Origin: Acetobacteraceae bacterium AT-5844
GTDB taxonomy: Bacteria > Pseudomonadota > Alphaproteobacteria > Acetobacterales > Acetobacteraceae
Direction: 5' to 3'
DNA length: 38,624 nt
Assembly: GCA_000245075.1 (NCBI GenBank)
Contig: JH600015.1
Coordinates: 15,227 to 53,850, forward strand
Of this stretch, positions 14,745 through 21,164 are shown piece after piece. The notes beneath the pieces are model-generated. The model saw only the letters and a list, made by a program, of their open reading frames with translations, was not told where the DNA came from and did not search any database. A program made the translations under genes and the position numbers. The first letter of the stretch is position 1. Every line of letters begins with the position of its first letter.

Positions 14745-15673
14745 CAATCACTCTTCCCGTTCGGGTCGTAGACCGGCTTGTTCATCGGTCGCGTGCGCAG
14801 GGTTCCCTGGCGCAAAGCCTCGACCCTCTCGAGCGCGACGTCGACATAATCCTGCATGAGGTCGCAGCCGAAGGCATTGCGGTCGTGCTTCAGCGCGGCA
14901 ACGATCGACGAGCCCACGCCCATATAAGGATCGAGCACGTTGTCAGCTGGGTTGGTCAGCCCAAGCACCAGCCTCTCGACCAGTCCAACCGGAAACTGAC
15001 AGGGGTGGATAGTCTTCTCAACATGGTTGGCCTTGACGTTCGGGATTTCCCATACATCAGTGGGATTTTTGCCGAGCGGGTTGCCCGAAATCTGGCCGCG
15101 CTTGGGGCCCTTGAAATGCTTCTTTTCCGGATATTTGGATGGGACGCGCACCGGATCGAGATTGAATGTATAATTATCACCACGCGTGAACCACAGGATG
15201 GTTTCGTGGCGACCGGAGAAGCGTCGCTGTGTGTGGAGTCCGTGACCGAAGGTCCAGATGATGCGGTTACGAAGCTTGAGACCATGGTTCTTGAACAACG
15301 GGTAGAGCAGGATGTCGAGCGGGAAGACCTCGCCGTTGTCGATATGATTGCCCACCTGCCAGCAAATCGATCCCTGGGGATGAAGGAGCCGGGCGGCCTC
15401 GGCTATCGTCTCGGCCTGTTTCTCGACGTAGAGGTCGCGATCTGTCCGTTGCTCGTAGGCCTTGCCGAGATTATACGGCGGGGACGTTACGATGAGCTTC
15501 ATGCTGCCCTTCTCGAGCGAGCGCATGAAATCGATATTGTCCTTGCATTCGACAGTTACGCGAGCGCGCGTCCTGCGGAGTGGGACGACGTTGTCATGAC
15601 TGCTCTGTACACTGCAGAACTCCTGCCGCGGATCATGTGCGGCCCGCTTGGCCATTGAGCGATCAGCCTGCAT
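14744..15673 (-). CDS. Type II DNA methyltransferase (beta class, SPPY motif)
   Basis: A 309-residue DNA methyltransferase. Motif IV (TSPPYNLGK, SPPY 64-67) precedes motif I (DPYMGVGSS, 248-256), the beta-class order. SPPY is typical of N4-cytosine enzymes, though some N6-adenine enzymes share it. Catalysis uses S-adenosylmethionine. The region from about 140 to 220 (HTQRRFSGRHETILWFTRGD, then KNPTDVWEIPN) contains the target-recognition part and the conserved DVW-I motif. Start is uncertain: ATG 15673 has a purine-rich GAGAGAG upstream; in-frame ATGs at 15718 and 15655 are alternatives. It is the first gene of the five-gene leftward operon and lies next to tRNA-Arg. Role: protects host DNA and marks self. 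Confidence 0.88.
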   Translation of the reverse strand: MQADRSMAKRAAHDPRQEFCSVQSSHDNVVPLRRTRARVTVECKDNIDFMRSLEKGSMKLIVTSPPYNLGKAYEQRTDRDLYVEKQAETIAEAARLLHPQGSICWQVGNHIDNGEVFPLDILLYPLFKNHGLKLRNRIIWTFGHGLHTQRRFSGRHETILWFTRGDNYTFNLDPVRVPSKYPEKKHFKGPKRGQISGNPLGKNPTDVWEIPNVKANHVEKTIHPCQFPVGLVERLVLGLTNPADNVLDPYMGVGSSIVAALKHDRNAFGCDLMQDYVDVALERVEALRQGTLRTRPMNKPVYDPNGKSD

Positions 15674-16057
15674 ACTCACTCTCTCACTCACCGGTACTCG
15701 TTCCTGCAACGTTCGCATTTCTCGCAAGGTGGCGCAACTCACCACAGGTGCCCCCGGAGGTAGCCCGTCGAGCGGCATCGGTTGTGGTAAAGGCCGATCC
15801 CTGGCGCAAAGACGTTGAGGCTTGTCGGAGCCATGCGCTCTCCCCGATGCCCACATGCATCGGACCCGGCCCATCTTGTCCAGCCTGAACGAGCGGCTTG
15901 ATCGACATTGTCGCCCGCTTCGGGCGCGAAGCAGGAAACGGGGGTTGGTCCGCTTCAGGCCTGAGATGGCTGGAAGACGCACCGAACTGTTTGCAATTCG
16001 GTTTGCAAAACACGTTTGAGCTGCAAACCGCCACTTCGCTAACCCATTGAAAAGGAA
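15674..16057. other. Upstream region of the defence operon, next to tRNA-Arg 3' end
   Basis: About 384 bases without a supported gene on either strand; short open frames here have no ribosome sites or family resemblance. It must hold the operon promoter on the minus strand. The GTTTGCA repeat cluster (15989-16029) lies at its right end. Confidence 0.5.
15989..16029. repeat. Three GTTTGCA sites beside the tRNA 3' end
   Basis: GTTTGCA occurs in direct orientation at 15989-15995 and 16001-16007 (12-base pitch) and inverted at 16022-16028. The last two are part of a perfect GGTTTGCA/TGCAAACC dyad (16000-16007 with 16022-16029). The cluster lies 29 bases beyond the tRNA 3' end, where integrase arm or core sites of a tRNA-integrated element would be, and also upstream of the methyltransferase, so it could instead be an operator. 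Confidence 0.5.
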
Positions 16058-16131
16058 TGTCCCCGGCGGGATTCGAACCCACGGCCCCCAGATTAGGAAT
16101 CTGGTGCTCTATCCTGCTGAGCTACGGAGAC
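16058..16131 (-). tRNA. tRNA-Arg (CCU anticodon)
   Basis: Read on the minus strand the 74-base cloverleaf has a 7-bp acceptor stem (GTCTCCG with CGGGGAC, one T-G pair), a D-arm GCTCAGCAGGATAGAGC, an anticodon arm CCAGA-TTCCTAA-TCTGG with anticodon CCT at 16097-16095, and a T-arm containing GGGTTCGAATCCC. CCA is not encoded. The 3' end faces the defence operon. tRNA-Arg(CCU) reads AGG and is a frequent integration target; the foreign-looking block begins right after its 3' end. Confidence 0.95.
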
Positions 16132-16272
16132 GCCTTCGGAACGGTGTACCGTCCTCCCGCGCTTTGGTCCACAGCCCTTTCGCGGGAAGCCGGTCCTTTG
16201 CCGCCGGAAAGGGGTCGGCCTGTCGCGCCCTGGTCTCGCTAACGGCGATGGCATCTCCTGGAGGTACGGAAT

Positions 16273-16304
16273 GGCCCCCAAGCTGTTGCCATCCTGCTGA
16301 GCTA
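16273..16304 (-). pseudogene. Decayed tRNA-Arg remnant overlapping pip stop
   Basis: GGCCCCCA (16273-16280) and the 14-mer ATCCTGCTGAGCTA (16291-16304) occur in the same order and strand in the intact tRNA (16083-16090 and 16111-16124), but ten bases closer. This would be a partial copy lacking much of the anticodon arm and all of the T-arm. It overlaps the TAG stop of pip (16304-16302). Coincidence cannot be excluded for such a short match. Confidence 0.45.
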
Positions 16305-17252
16305 GCCTCGCCGGCGAAACCGCTCTACCGCGGCGACCAGCGCCGTACGCACACCGGGCTCCAGGGCCGAATGCCCCGCATCCGACACTACCGTCAGCCT
16401 GGCGCGAGCCCACGCGGCCGCCAGGTCGTAGGCGCTCTCCGCCGGGCAGATCATATCGTATCGGCCCTGGATGATCTCGGCCGGGATATGGTCGATCTCC
16501 GCCATCCCCGCCAGAAGCCCGTCCGGCCTAAGGAACAGGTCGTGGGCGAAGTAATGCGCCTCGATGCGCGCAAGGCCCAAGGCAGAGCGATCCTGCGCGA
16601 AATACGCCACCGTGTCAGGGTTGGGCAGCAGGGTACTGCACAGCCCCTCATACTGGCTCCAGGCATAGGCAGAAGGCAGGTGAATGGCAGGGTCCGGGTC
16701 ACAGAGCCGCTTGAGATAGGCACCGAGAAGGTCCTCCCGCTCCGCCTCTGGCACATGGGAGGCGAAGTTGGACCAGGCATCGGGGAACACTCGCCGCAGG
16801 CCGTAAAGAAACCACTCCACTTCCTGTCGCCGCCCGAGAAACACGCCGCGCAGCACGCAGCCAGTCACGCATTGCGGATGCGCCTGGGCATAGGCCAGCG
16901 CCAAGGTGGAACCCCAGGAACCGCCGAACAACAACCAGTCCTCGATACCCAGGAAGCGGCGCAACAGCTCGATATCGGCCACAAGGTGCGGGGTCGTATT
17001 GTCCCGCAACTCGCCCAGCGGCCGAGACCGGCCAGCGCCGCGCTGGTCAAAGATCACGATGCGCCAGTGGTTGGGGTCGAAGAAACGGCGGTGCACCGCT
17101 CCCGCCCCCGCGCCCGGCCCGCCATGCAGGAACAGCACCGGCTGGCCGCGCGGGTTGCCCACCTGCTCCCAATACATGACATGGCCGGAGGAAAGCGGCA
17201 GCAGGCCGGTCTCATAAGGCGCGATATCGGGGAACAGGTCTCCGCGGGGCAT
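16302..17252 (-). CDS. pip: Proline iminopeptidase
   Basis: A 316-residue alpha/beta hydrolase (peptidase family S33) that removes N-terminal proline from peptides, in the cytoplasm. Motifs: oxyanion-hole HGGPGAGAG, strand WRIVIFDQRGAGRSRPLG, nucleophile elbow GGSWGSTLAL (Ser), acid in GRYDMICP (Asp) and catalytic His in GHSALEPG. The family hallmark DQRGxGRS is present and length is typical (about 315). ATG 17252 begins MPRGDLFPDIAPYETG, matching family N-termini; the open frame upstream runs into a divergent gene and is not used. The stop overlaps a tRNA-like remnant. Stand-alone housekeeping gene; the divergent zinc-ribbon gene begins at 17319. Confidence 0.93.
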   Translation of the reverse strand: MPRGDLFPDIAPYETGLLPLSSGHVMYWEQVGNPRGQPVLFLHGGPGAGAGAVHRRFFDPNHWRIVIFDQRGAGRSRPLGELRDNTTPHLVADIELLRRFLGIEDWLLFGGSWGSTLALAYAQAHPQCVTGCVLRGVFLGRRQEVEWFLYGLRRVFPDAWSNFASHVPEAEREDLLGAYLKRLCDPDPAIHLPSAYAWSQYEGLCSTLLPNPDTVAYFAQDRSALGLARIEAHYFAHDLFLRPDGLLAGMAEIDHIPAEIIQGRYDMICPAESAYDLAAAWARARLTVVSDAGHSALEPGVRTALVAAVERFRRRG

Positions 17253-17318
17253 GCCGAAGTGTGGCCCGGCCCGGGGCACCCATGCAACAGCCCGGAAGGT
17301 AGGGATAATTGCGCGGGC

Positions 17319-18146
17319 ATGACATCGCATCCCCTTCGCGCCGGGCATCTTCCTCCTTACCTTAGCGACATGGCGAGTTCCTCCTCCTCCACCGGCTCGA
17401 AATCCGGCCAGGCCGCCGGGCCGGTGCGCTGCGCGGTCTGCGGCGGCGAGAGCCGCCAGCCCCCCTTCCGTCCCAATCCGCCGGAACAACCGCCGGACCT
17501 GGACCTGCGCCCCGGCGAGCCGCTGCGGAGCACCATGGCGCGCTGGCTGCAACAATGCCCGCATTGCGCCTACGCCGCCCCCGACATCGCCCGCGCCCAT
17601 CCCGCCGCCGCCGAAGCAGTGGCCGCCGGCCCCTTCCGTGCCCTGGTGGCCGAGACTTCCTACCCACCGCTGGCACGCCGCTTCCTGGCCTGGGCCCATG
17701 TGCTGGAGGAAACCGGCGCATTGCACGCCGCAGCCGAGGCCACGCTGCACGCCGCTTGGGTAGCGGACGATTTGAACCGCCCGGATCTGGCCGCTGAGTG
17801 GCGGCGGGACGCCGTAGCGCTGTGGCGCGGCGGGCCGAATTTGGATGCCGAACAGACCGTGCGGGTGATCGATGCCCTGCGCCGGGCCCAGGCGTGGGAG
17901 GACGCCGCCGTCACAGCGGAGGCCCTGACAGCCACCCAACCCTCTTCTCACGTGGCGCAGGTGCTGGCGCTGGAATCTCGGCTGGTGGCAGCAAAGGATA
18001 GCGGGCGCCACACCCTCGCCTCCGCCCTGCCCCCCACCTTTCCCCGCCCGCATGTGGCGCAGCAGCGCGTGGGCCGCCCAGCGCCCCAGGCAGGCCAGGG
18101 CGGCGGCCTCCGCGGCTGGCTCAGGAAACTGTTCCGCCGCGGCTGA
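17319..18146 (+). CDS. DUF2225-like zinc-ribbon protein
   Basis: A 275-residue cytoplasmic protein with two cysteine pairs, RCAVCGG near residue 35 and CPHCAYAAPDI near residue 85, that would form a split zinc ribbon as in DUF2225 proteins. After this come TPR-like alpha helices (RRFLAWAHVLEETGALHAAA, then AEATLHAAWVADDLNRPDLA and RRAQAWEDAAVTAEAL). The C-terminus is basic (GWLRKLFRRG). Function is unknown. ATG 17319 has AAGGTAGGGA upstream at slightly long spacing; ATG 17370 is the alternative but has no ribosome site. It diverges from pip and is followed by the vanX-like gene 67 bases on, on the same strand. Confidence 0.65.
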   Translation: MTSHPLRAGHLPPYLSDMASSSSSTGSKSGQAAGPVRCAVCGGESRQPPFRPNPPEQPPDLDLRPGEPLRSTMARWLQQCPHCAYAAPDIARAHPAAAEAVAAGPFRALVAETSYPPLARRFLAWAHVLEETGALHAAAEATLHAAWVADDLNRPDLAAEWRRDAVALWRGGPNLDAEQTVRVIDALRRAQAWEDAAVTAEALTATQPSSHVAQVLALESRLVAAKDSGRHTLASALPPTFPRPHVAQQRVGRPAPQAGQGGGLRGWLRKLFRRG

Positions 18147-18213
18147 AGCCTGCGGCGGAAAATGCCTTGCCACCGCCGCTGCGCGCCAAGGCGAGCCGTG
18201 GCAGGATGCGGCC

Positions 18214-18762
18214 ATGCTCCAGCCGCTGACAGAGGCCGATGGCCTGCTCTTCGATATCCGCTACGCCACGCCGGACAACCTCTCCGGCCAGCCGATCTAC
18301 CGCCGCCCTGTAGCGATGTTGCTGCCGGACGCCCGCACACGCCTGCTCTCCGTGCGGGACCAGGCTGCCCCGCTGGGCCTCCGCCTCAAGATCTTCGACG
18401 CCTTCCGCCCGATCGAAGCGCAATGGGCGCTTTGGGAGGCGGTGGAGGACAAGCGCTTCGTGTCCGACCCACGCCTCGGCGGCGTGCATCCGCGCGGCGC
18501 AGCGGTGGACCTCACCCTATGCGATGCCGCCACCGGCGCCGAGCTGCCGATGGGCACTGCCTTCGACGCAACGGAAGCCGCCTCCGCCCATGGCAGCCTG
18601 GCGGTGCCGGTGGCAGACCAGCGCAACCGCGCCCTGCTGCTCGGTCTGATGGTGGCGGCAGGCTGGCAGCCCTATCTGCTGGAATGGTGGCACTACCAGC
18701 TACCGGATGCGCGTCGCTATCCGGCCCTCTCGGCCAGCGCCGTGCCGGATGGGCCGATGTAG
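18214..18762 (+). CDS. D-alanyl-D-alanine dipeptidase (VanX/DdpX family)
   Basis: A 182-residue zinc dipeptidase (peptidase M15D) that splits D-Ala-D-Ala. Zinc ligands and catalytic residues are visible: H92 and D99 in GVHPRGAAVDL (the usual S-x-H-x-x-G-x-A-x-D, here starting with Gly rather than Ser) and E157 with H160 in EWWHYQ. The N-terminal strand FDIRYATPDNLSGQPIY and AFRPIEAQ are also family hallmarks. ATG 18214 has AGGA eight bases upstream. No vanH or vanA ligase is nearby, so glycopeptide resistance is not implied; chromosomal DdpX-type enzymes recycle D-Ala from cell-wall turnover. No clear signal peptide, so cytoplasmic. Confidence 0.9.
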   Translation: MLQPLTEADGLLFDIRYATPDNLSGQPIYRRPVAMLLPDARTRLLSVRDQAAPLGLRLKIFDAFRPIEAQWALWEAVEDKRFVSDPRLGGVHPRGAAVDLTLCDAATGAELPMGTAFDATEAASAHGSLAVPVADQRNRALLLGLMVAAGWQPYLLEWWHYQLPDARRYPALSASAVPDGPM

Positions 18763-18787
18763 AAGCGGTCTGCCGGGCGGCACTCAA

Positions 18788-19489
18788 TTATCCCGGGGCG
18801 GAGCACCGGCTGGCGGCCAACCGGCATGTTCCGCGGAAGCGCTGGCGGCACCCAGCCATCGCGTCCTGCTCGGCCTGAGGCTGGGTGGCGCCGCTTCCTG
18901 GCACGGCGATCATCACGTTGAAGGTCGTGGGGCTGTTGGTGAGGAAGAGCCCGCGCGGGATCAGCCCCTGGGCCACGGCGCCACAGCGGTCGGTGAATTC
19001 CTGCGCCAGGCGGCAGGCAGCACCCTGGGGGCCCATGCATTGCTGCTCGGAAAGGCGGTGGGCGGCGTTGCGGTCTGCCAGCCCGACCGTCAGGCCGTAA
19101 TTCCGCGAGGGCGGCGGCGCCAGATAAATGACGCCATAGCGGACCTCCGCCCCCGGTGGCGGGGCGACAGGGGCAGGCCTCGCCGCTGCCGGTGGTGCCG
19201 GCGCGGCCTGGCGGGCATTGGCGCGGCCCTGCTGCCGGGGCGGGCTGGCTGGCGCCTGTCGCACCGCGCGCGAGGGCGGCGGGGGCTGCACCCGCTCCCG
19301 AATCTCGCACCGGGCAAGGCACATCTGGACCTCCTGAGGGTTGTCCTGCCGCCGGGGCAGCCTGGCGCCGCATTGCTGCTGGCAGGTCAGGCTGTCGGTT
19401 GGCGAAGCAGGCTGGGCACGGGCCGGGAGGTCCGACCACGCCAGGGCAGCCAGCAGGGCAAGCGACAGAAAAGCCCGGCGCATGCGCAT
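18788..19489 (-). CDS. Secreted DUF4189 domain protein
   Basis: A 233-residue exported protein. The signal peptide (MRMRRAFLSLALLAALAWSD to about ARA) is followed by a Cys-bearing segment (LTCQQQCGARLPRR, MCLARCEIRE), a Pro/Ala-rich linker (about residues 85-125), and a C-terminal DUF4189 domain (RYGVIYLAPPPSRNYGLTVG, CGAVAQGLI, DAMAGCRQRF). DUF4189 domains contain conserved cysteines that probably form disulphides; function is unknown, and the location would be periplasmic. ATG 19489 follows GGAAAGGG; ATG 19483 is possible. Its end converges with the vanX-like gene. Confidence 0.75.
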   Translation of the reverse strand: MRMRRAFLSLALLAALAWSDLPARAQPASPTDSLTCQQQCGARLPRRQDNPQEVQMCLARCEIRERVQPPPPSRAVRQAPASPPRQQGRANARQAAPAPPAAARPAPVAPPPGAEVRYGVIYLAPPPSRNYGLTVGLADRNAAHRLSEQQCMGPQGAACRLAQEFTDRCGAVAQGLIPRGLFLTNSPTTFNVMIAVPGSGATQPQAEQDAMAGCRQRFRGTCRLAASRCSAPG

Positions 19490-19591
19490 TCCAGCCCTTT
19501 CCAGCGCGCTCACAACCGTTGCCTTAGCAGTATGACGTGCCGCCATAAAGACTGATCCGCACGGAGCAATCAGCCTATCCGCCGACGGCTC

Positions 19592-20428
19592 TCAGCCAGA
19601 GAGCACGAAGCGCAGCCCCCGCCCGACGGCGACCGGAAGTACGGAACCGTGGCTCTCTTCCTGGAAGCACTGGAACCGCGTCTCCGCCCCTCGCGCTGCG
19701 ATGGCATCCGCCATGGCGCGGGCATTGTCCACCATCGCGCGGCGGCCCCGCCGTTCCGCGATGGTGGCGGCATCGGGCCGGTTGGCCTCCCACGGCGTCA
19801 GCGCCTGCTCCCACTCCCCGACGCCGACGAAGACGCGCGGCGGGCGCGGCATATGGAACGCGCCTTCCATCAGCCGGGCCTTATTCCACCAGACGGAGGG
19901 GCTGATGGCGATGTAATCCGTGAAGGCGGCCGTATCATGCGCCAGAACGTCCAGGGCGAAGAACCCCGCCAGGGAATGGCCCATGAGGATCCGCCGCCCC
20001 GCATCCACCGCGCAGCGCTGCGCGATAAGCGCGGGCACCGTATCCCGCAGCAGGGCCAGAAAGGCGTCCCGGCCGCCGCAGGGGTGGGCAACGCTTTCCT
20101 CGGCGGGCGGGCCCGGCGTGTAGTCCAGCCCGCGCCGCGCGCGGTGGTAGGGCGCATCCCCGGGATAGGCGATACCGGCCACCACAACCGCGCCGATGCC
20201 CGTGGCCCCCGCCCGCAAGGCCCCCTGCCGGGCGATTTCCACCACCGTGGCAAAGCTGGCATTGGCATCCAGCAGGGTCAGGACCGGAAAGCCGGCCGGC
20301 GGCGGCGGGCCCGGCGGAATCGCCAGCCACAGCCGGTACTCGCCCGCCGGTGCGTGCAGGATGTGTTCTTCCGTCCCCGGCAGGATAACGGGCGGCGGGG
20401 CGTCAGCCACGCAGCGTGGCGCCGCCAT
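19592..20428 (-). CDS. Siderophore esterase (Fes/IroE-like alpha/beta hydrolase)
   Basis: A 278-residue esterase-D type hydrolase. Nucleophile elbow GHSLAGFFALD (Ser) and a His in EESHGSVLP are visible, with YIAISPSVWWNK, the S-P-S-x-W-W box typical of IroE, BesA and enterochelin esterase-like enzymes. It would hydrolyse the triserine backbone of an enterobactin-like product to release iron or trim the siderophore. There is no signal peptide in the chosen frame, suggesting a cytoplasmic enzyme as with Fes. Start is uncertain: ATG 20428 overlaps the entA stop by 26 bases, GTG 20410 by eight. It is the last gene of the siderophore operon, which supports the substrate assignment. Confidence 0.8.
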   Translation of the reverse strand: MAAPRCVADAPPPVILPGTEEHILHAPAGEYRLWLAIPPGPPPPAGFPVLTLLDANASFATVVEIARQGALRAGATGIGAVVVAGIAYPGDAPYHRARRGLDYTPGPPAEESVAHPCGGRDAFLALLRDTVPALIAQRCAVDAGRRILMGHSLAGFFALDVLAHDTAAFTDYIAISPSVWWNKARLMEGAFHMPRPPRVFVGVGEWEQALTPWEANRPDAATIAERRGRRAMVDNARAMADAIAARGAETRFQCFQEESHGSVLPVAVGRGLRFVLSG

Positions 20429-21164
20429 CGATGTACAGATCCGCCATGGTGATATGCCCCGCACGGTCGGAGAGCAGGAAGGCCACCGCATCGGCGATAT
20501 CATCCGGCGTGGCCAGCTTCTGCAGCGGAATGCCGGTCTTGTACTGCTCGGGAATGCCAGCGATCACGCGGGCGGCGCCATTGGCATCCGCCCACATGCC
20601 GGTCTGCATTGGCGTCAGGGTGGAGCCGGGCGCGATGATATTGCAGCGAATACCGTGCGGCGCCAGTTCCAGCCCCAGGCAGCGGGTGAACATGGTGGTC
20701 GCCGCCTTGGAGGCCGCATAGGCCGCCATGGCGTGGCGCGGAATCCCCGCGGCATTGGAGCTGACGACGACGATGGCGCCCGATTTACGCGGCTGCATCA
20801 CGCGCGCCAATGCGCGGCAAAGATGGAACACGCCATCCGTATTCACCGCGAAGGTACGGCGCCATTCATCATCGCTGGTCTCGGCGACAACATGATTGGC
20901 CAGAATGCCCGCGAGGCTCACCCCGTAGTCGATTGGCCCTTCCTCATGCTCGATGCGGGTGACGAGCGCATTGACGGCGGCGCTGTCCGTCACATCCAGC
21001 CGCTCCGCCCGCACGCCCGGCGCGAGCTGAATGGCGGCGGGGTCGAGATCGGTGGCCACGACGCGCGCGCCCTCCTCCACCAGCAGTCGCACCATGGCCT
21101 GGCCGATGCCGCCGGCCGCCCCGGTCACCAGCGCCAGCTTGCCGGACAATCCGCTCGGTCGCAT
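20403..21164 (-). CDS. entA: 2,3-dihydro-2,3-dihydroxybenzoate dehydrogenase
   Basis: A 253-residue short-chain dehydrogenase. NAD is bound by VTGAAGGIGQAM; catalytic Ser in VVVSSNAAGIPR, then Tyr and Lys in AAYAASKAATTMF (YxxxK). The stretch RCNIIAPGSTLTPMQTGMW and the ending HITMADLYIDGGATLRG match EntA of enteric bacteria closely, as does the operon. The enzyme oxidises the dihydro-diol made by EntB to 2,3-dihydroxybenzoate. Its ATG overlaps the entF stop by one base (TGATG), so translation is coupled. Cytoplasmic. Confidence 0.92.
   Translation of the reverse strand: MRPSGLSGKLALVTGAAGGIGQAMVRLLVEEGARVVATDLDPAAIQLAPGVRAERLDVTDSAAVNALVTRIEHEEGPIDYGVSLAGILANHVVAETSDDEWRRTFAVNTDGVFHLCRALARVMQPRKSGAIVVVSSNAAGIPRHAMAAYAASKAATTMFTRCLGLELAPHGIRCNIIAPGSTLTPMQTGMWADANGAARVIAGIPEQYKTGIPLQKLATPDDIADAVAFLLSDRAGHITMADLYIDGGATLRG

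Noticed and set aside
16047-18146. Long rightward frame of 699 codons across tRNA and pip
   Set aside because: The first part is antisense to the tRNA and to pip; only the part from 17319 has protein-like features.
16302-18215. Long leftward frame of 637 codons extending pip
   Set aside because: Only the last 316 codons match proline iminopeptidase; the extension lies antisense to the zinc-ribbon gene and is a GC-driven open frame.
18214-18762. VanX as a vancomycin-resistance gene
   Set aside because: No vanA/vanH partners and a Gram-negative context; a cell-wall recycling dipeptidase is more likely.
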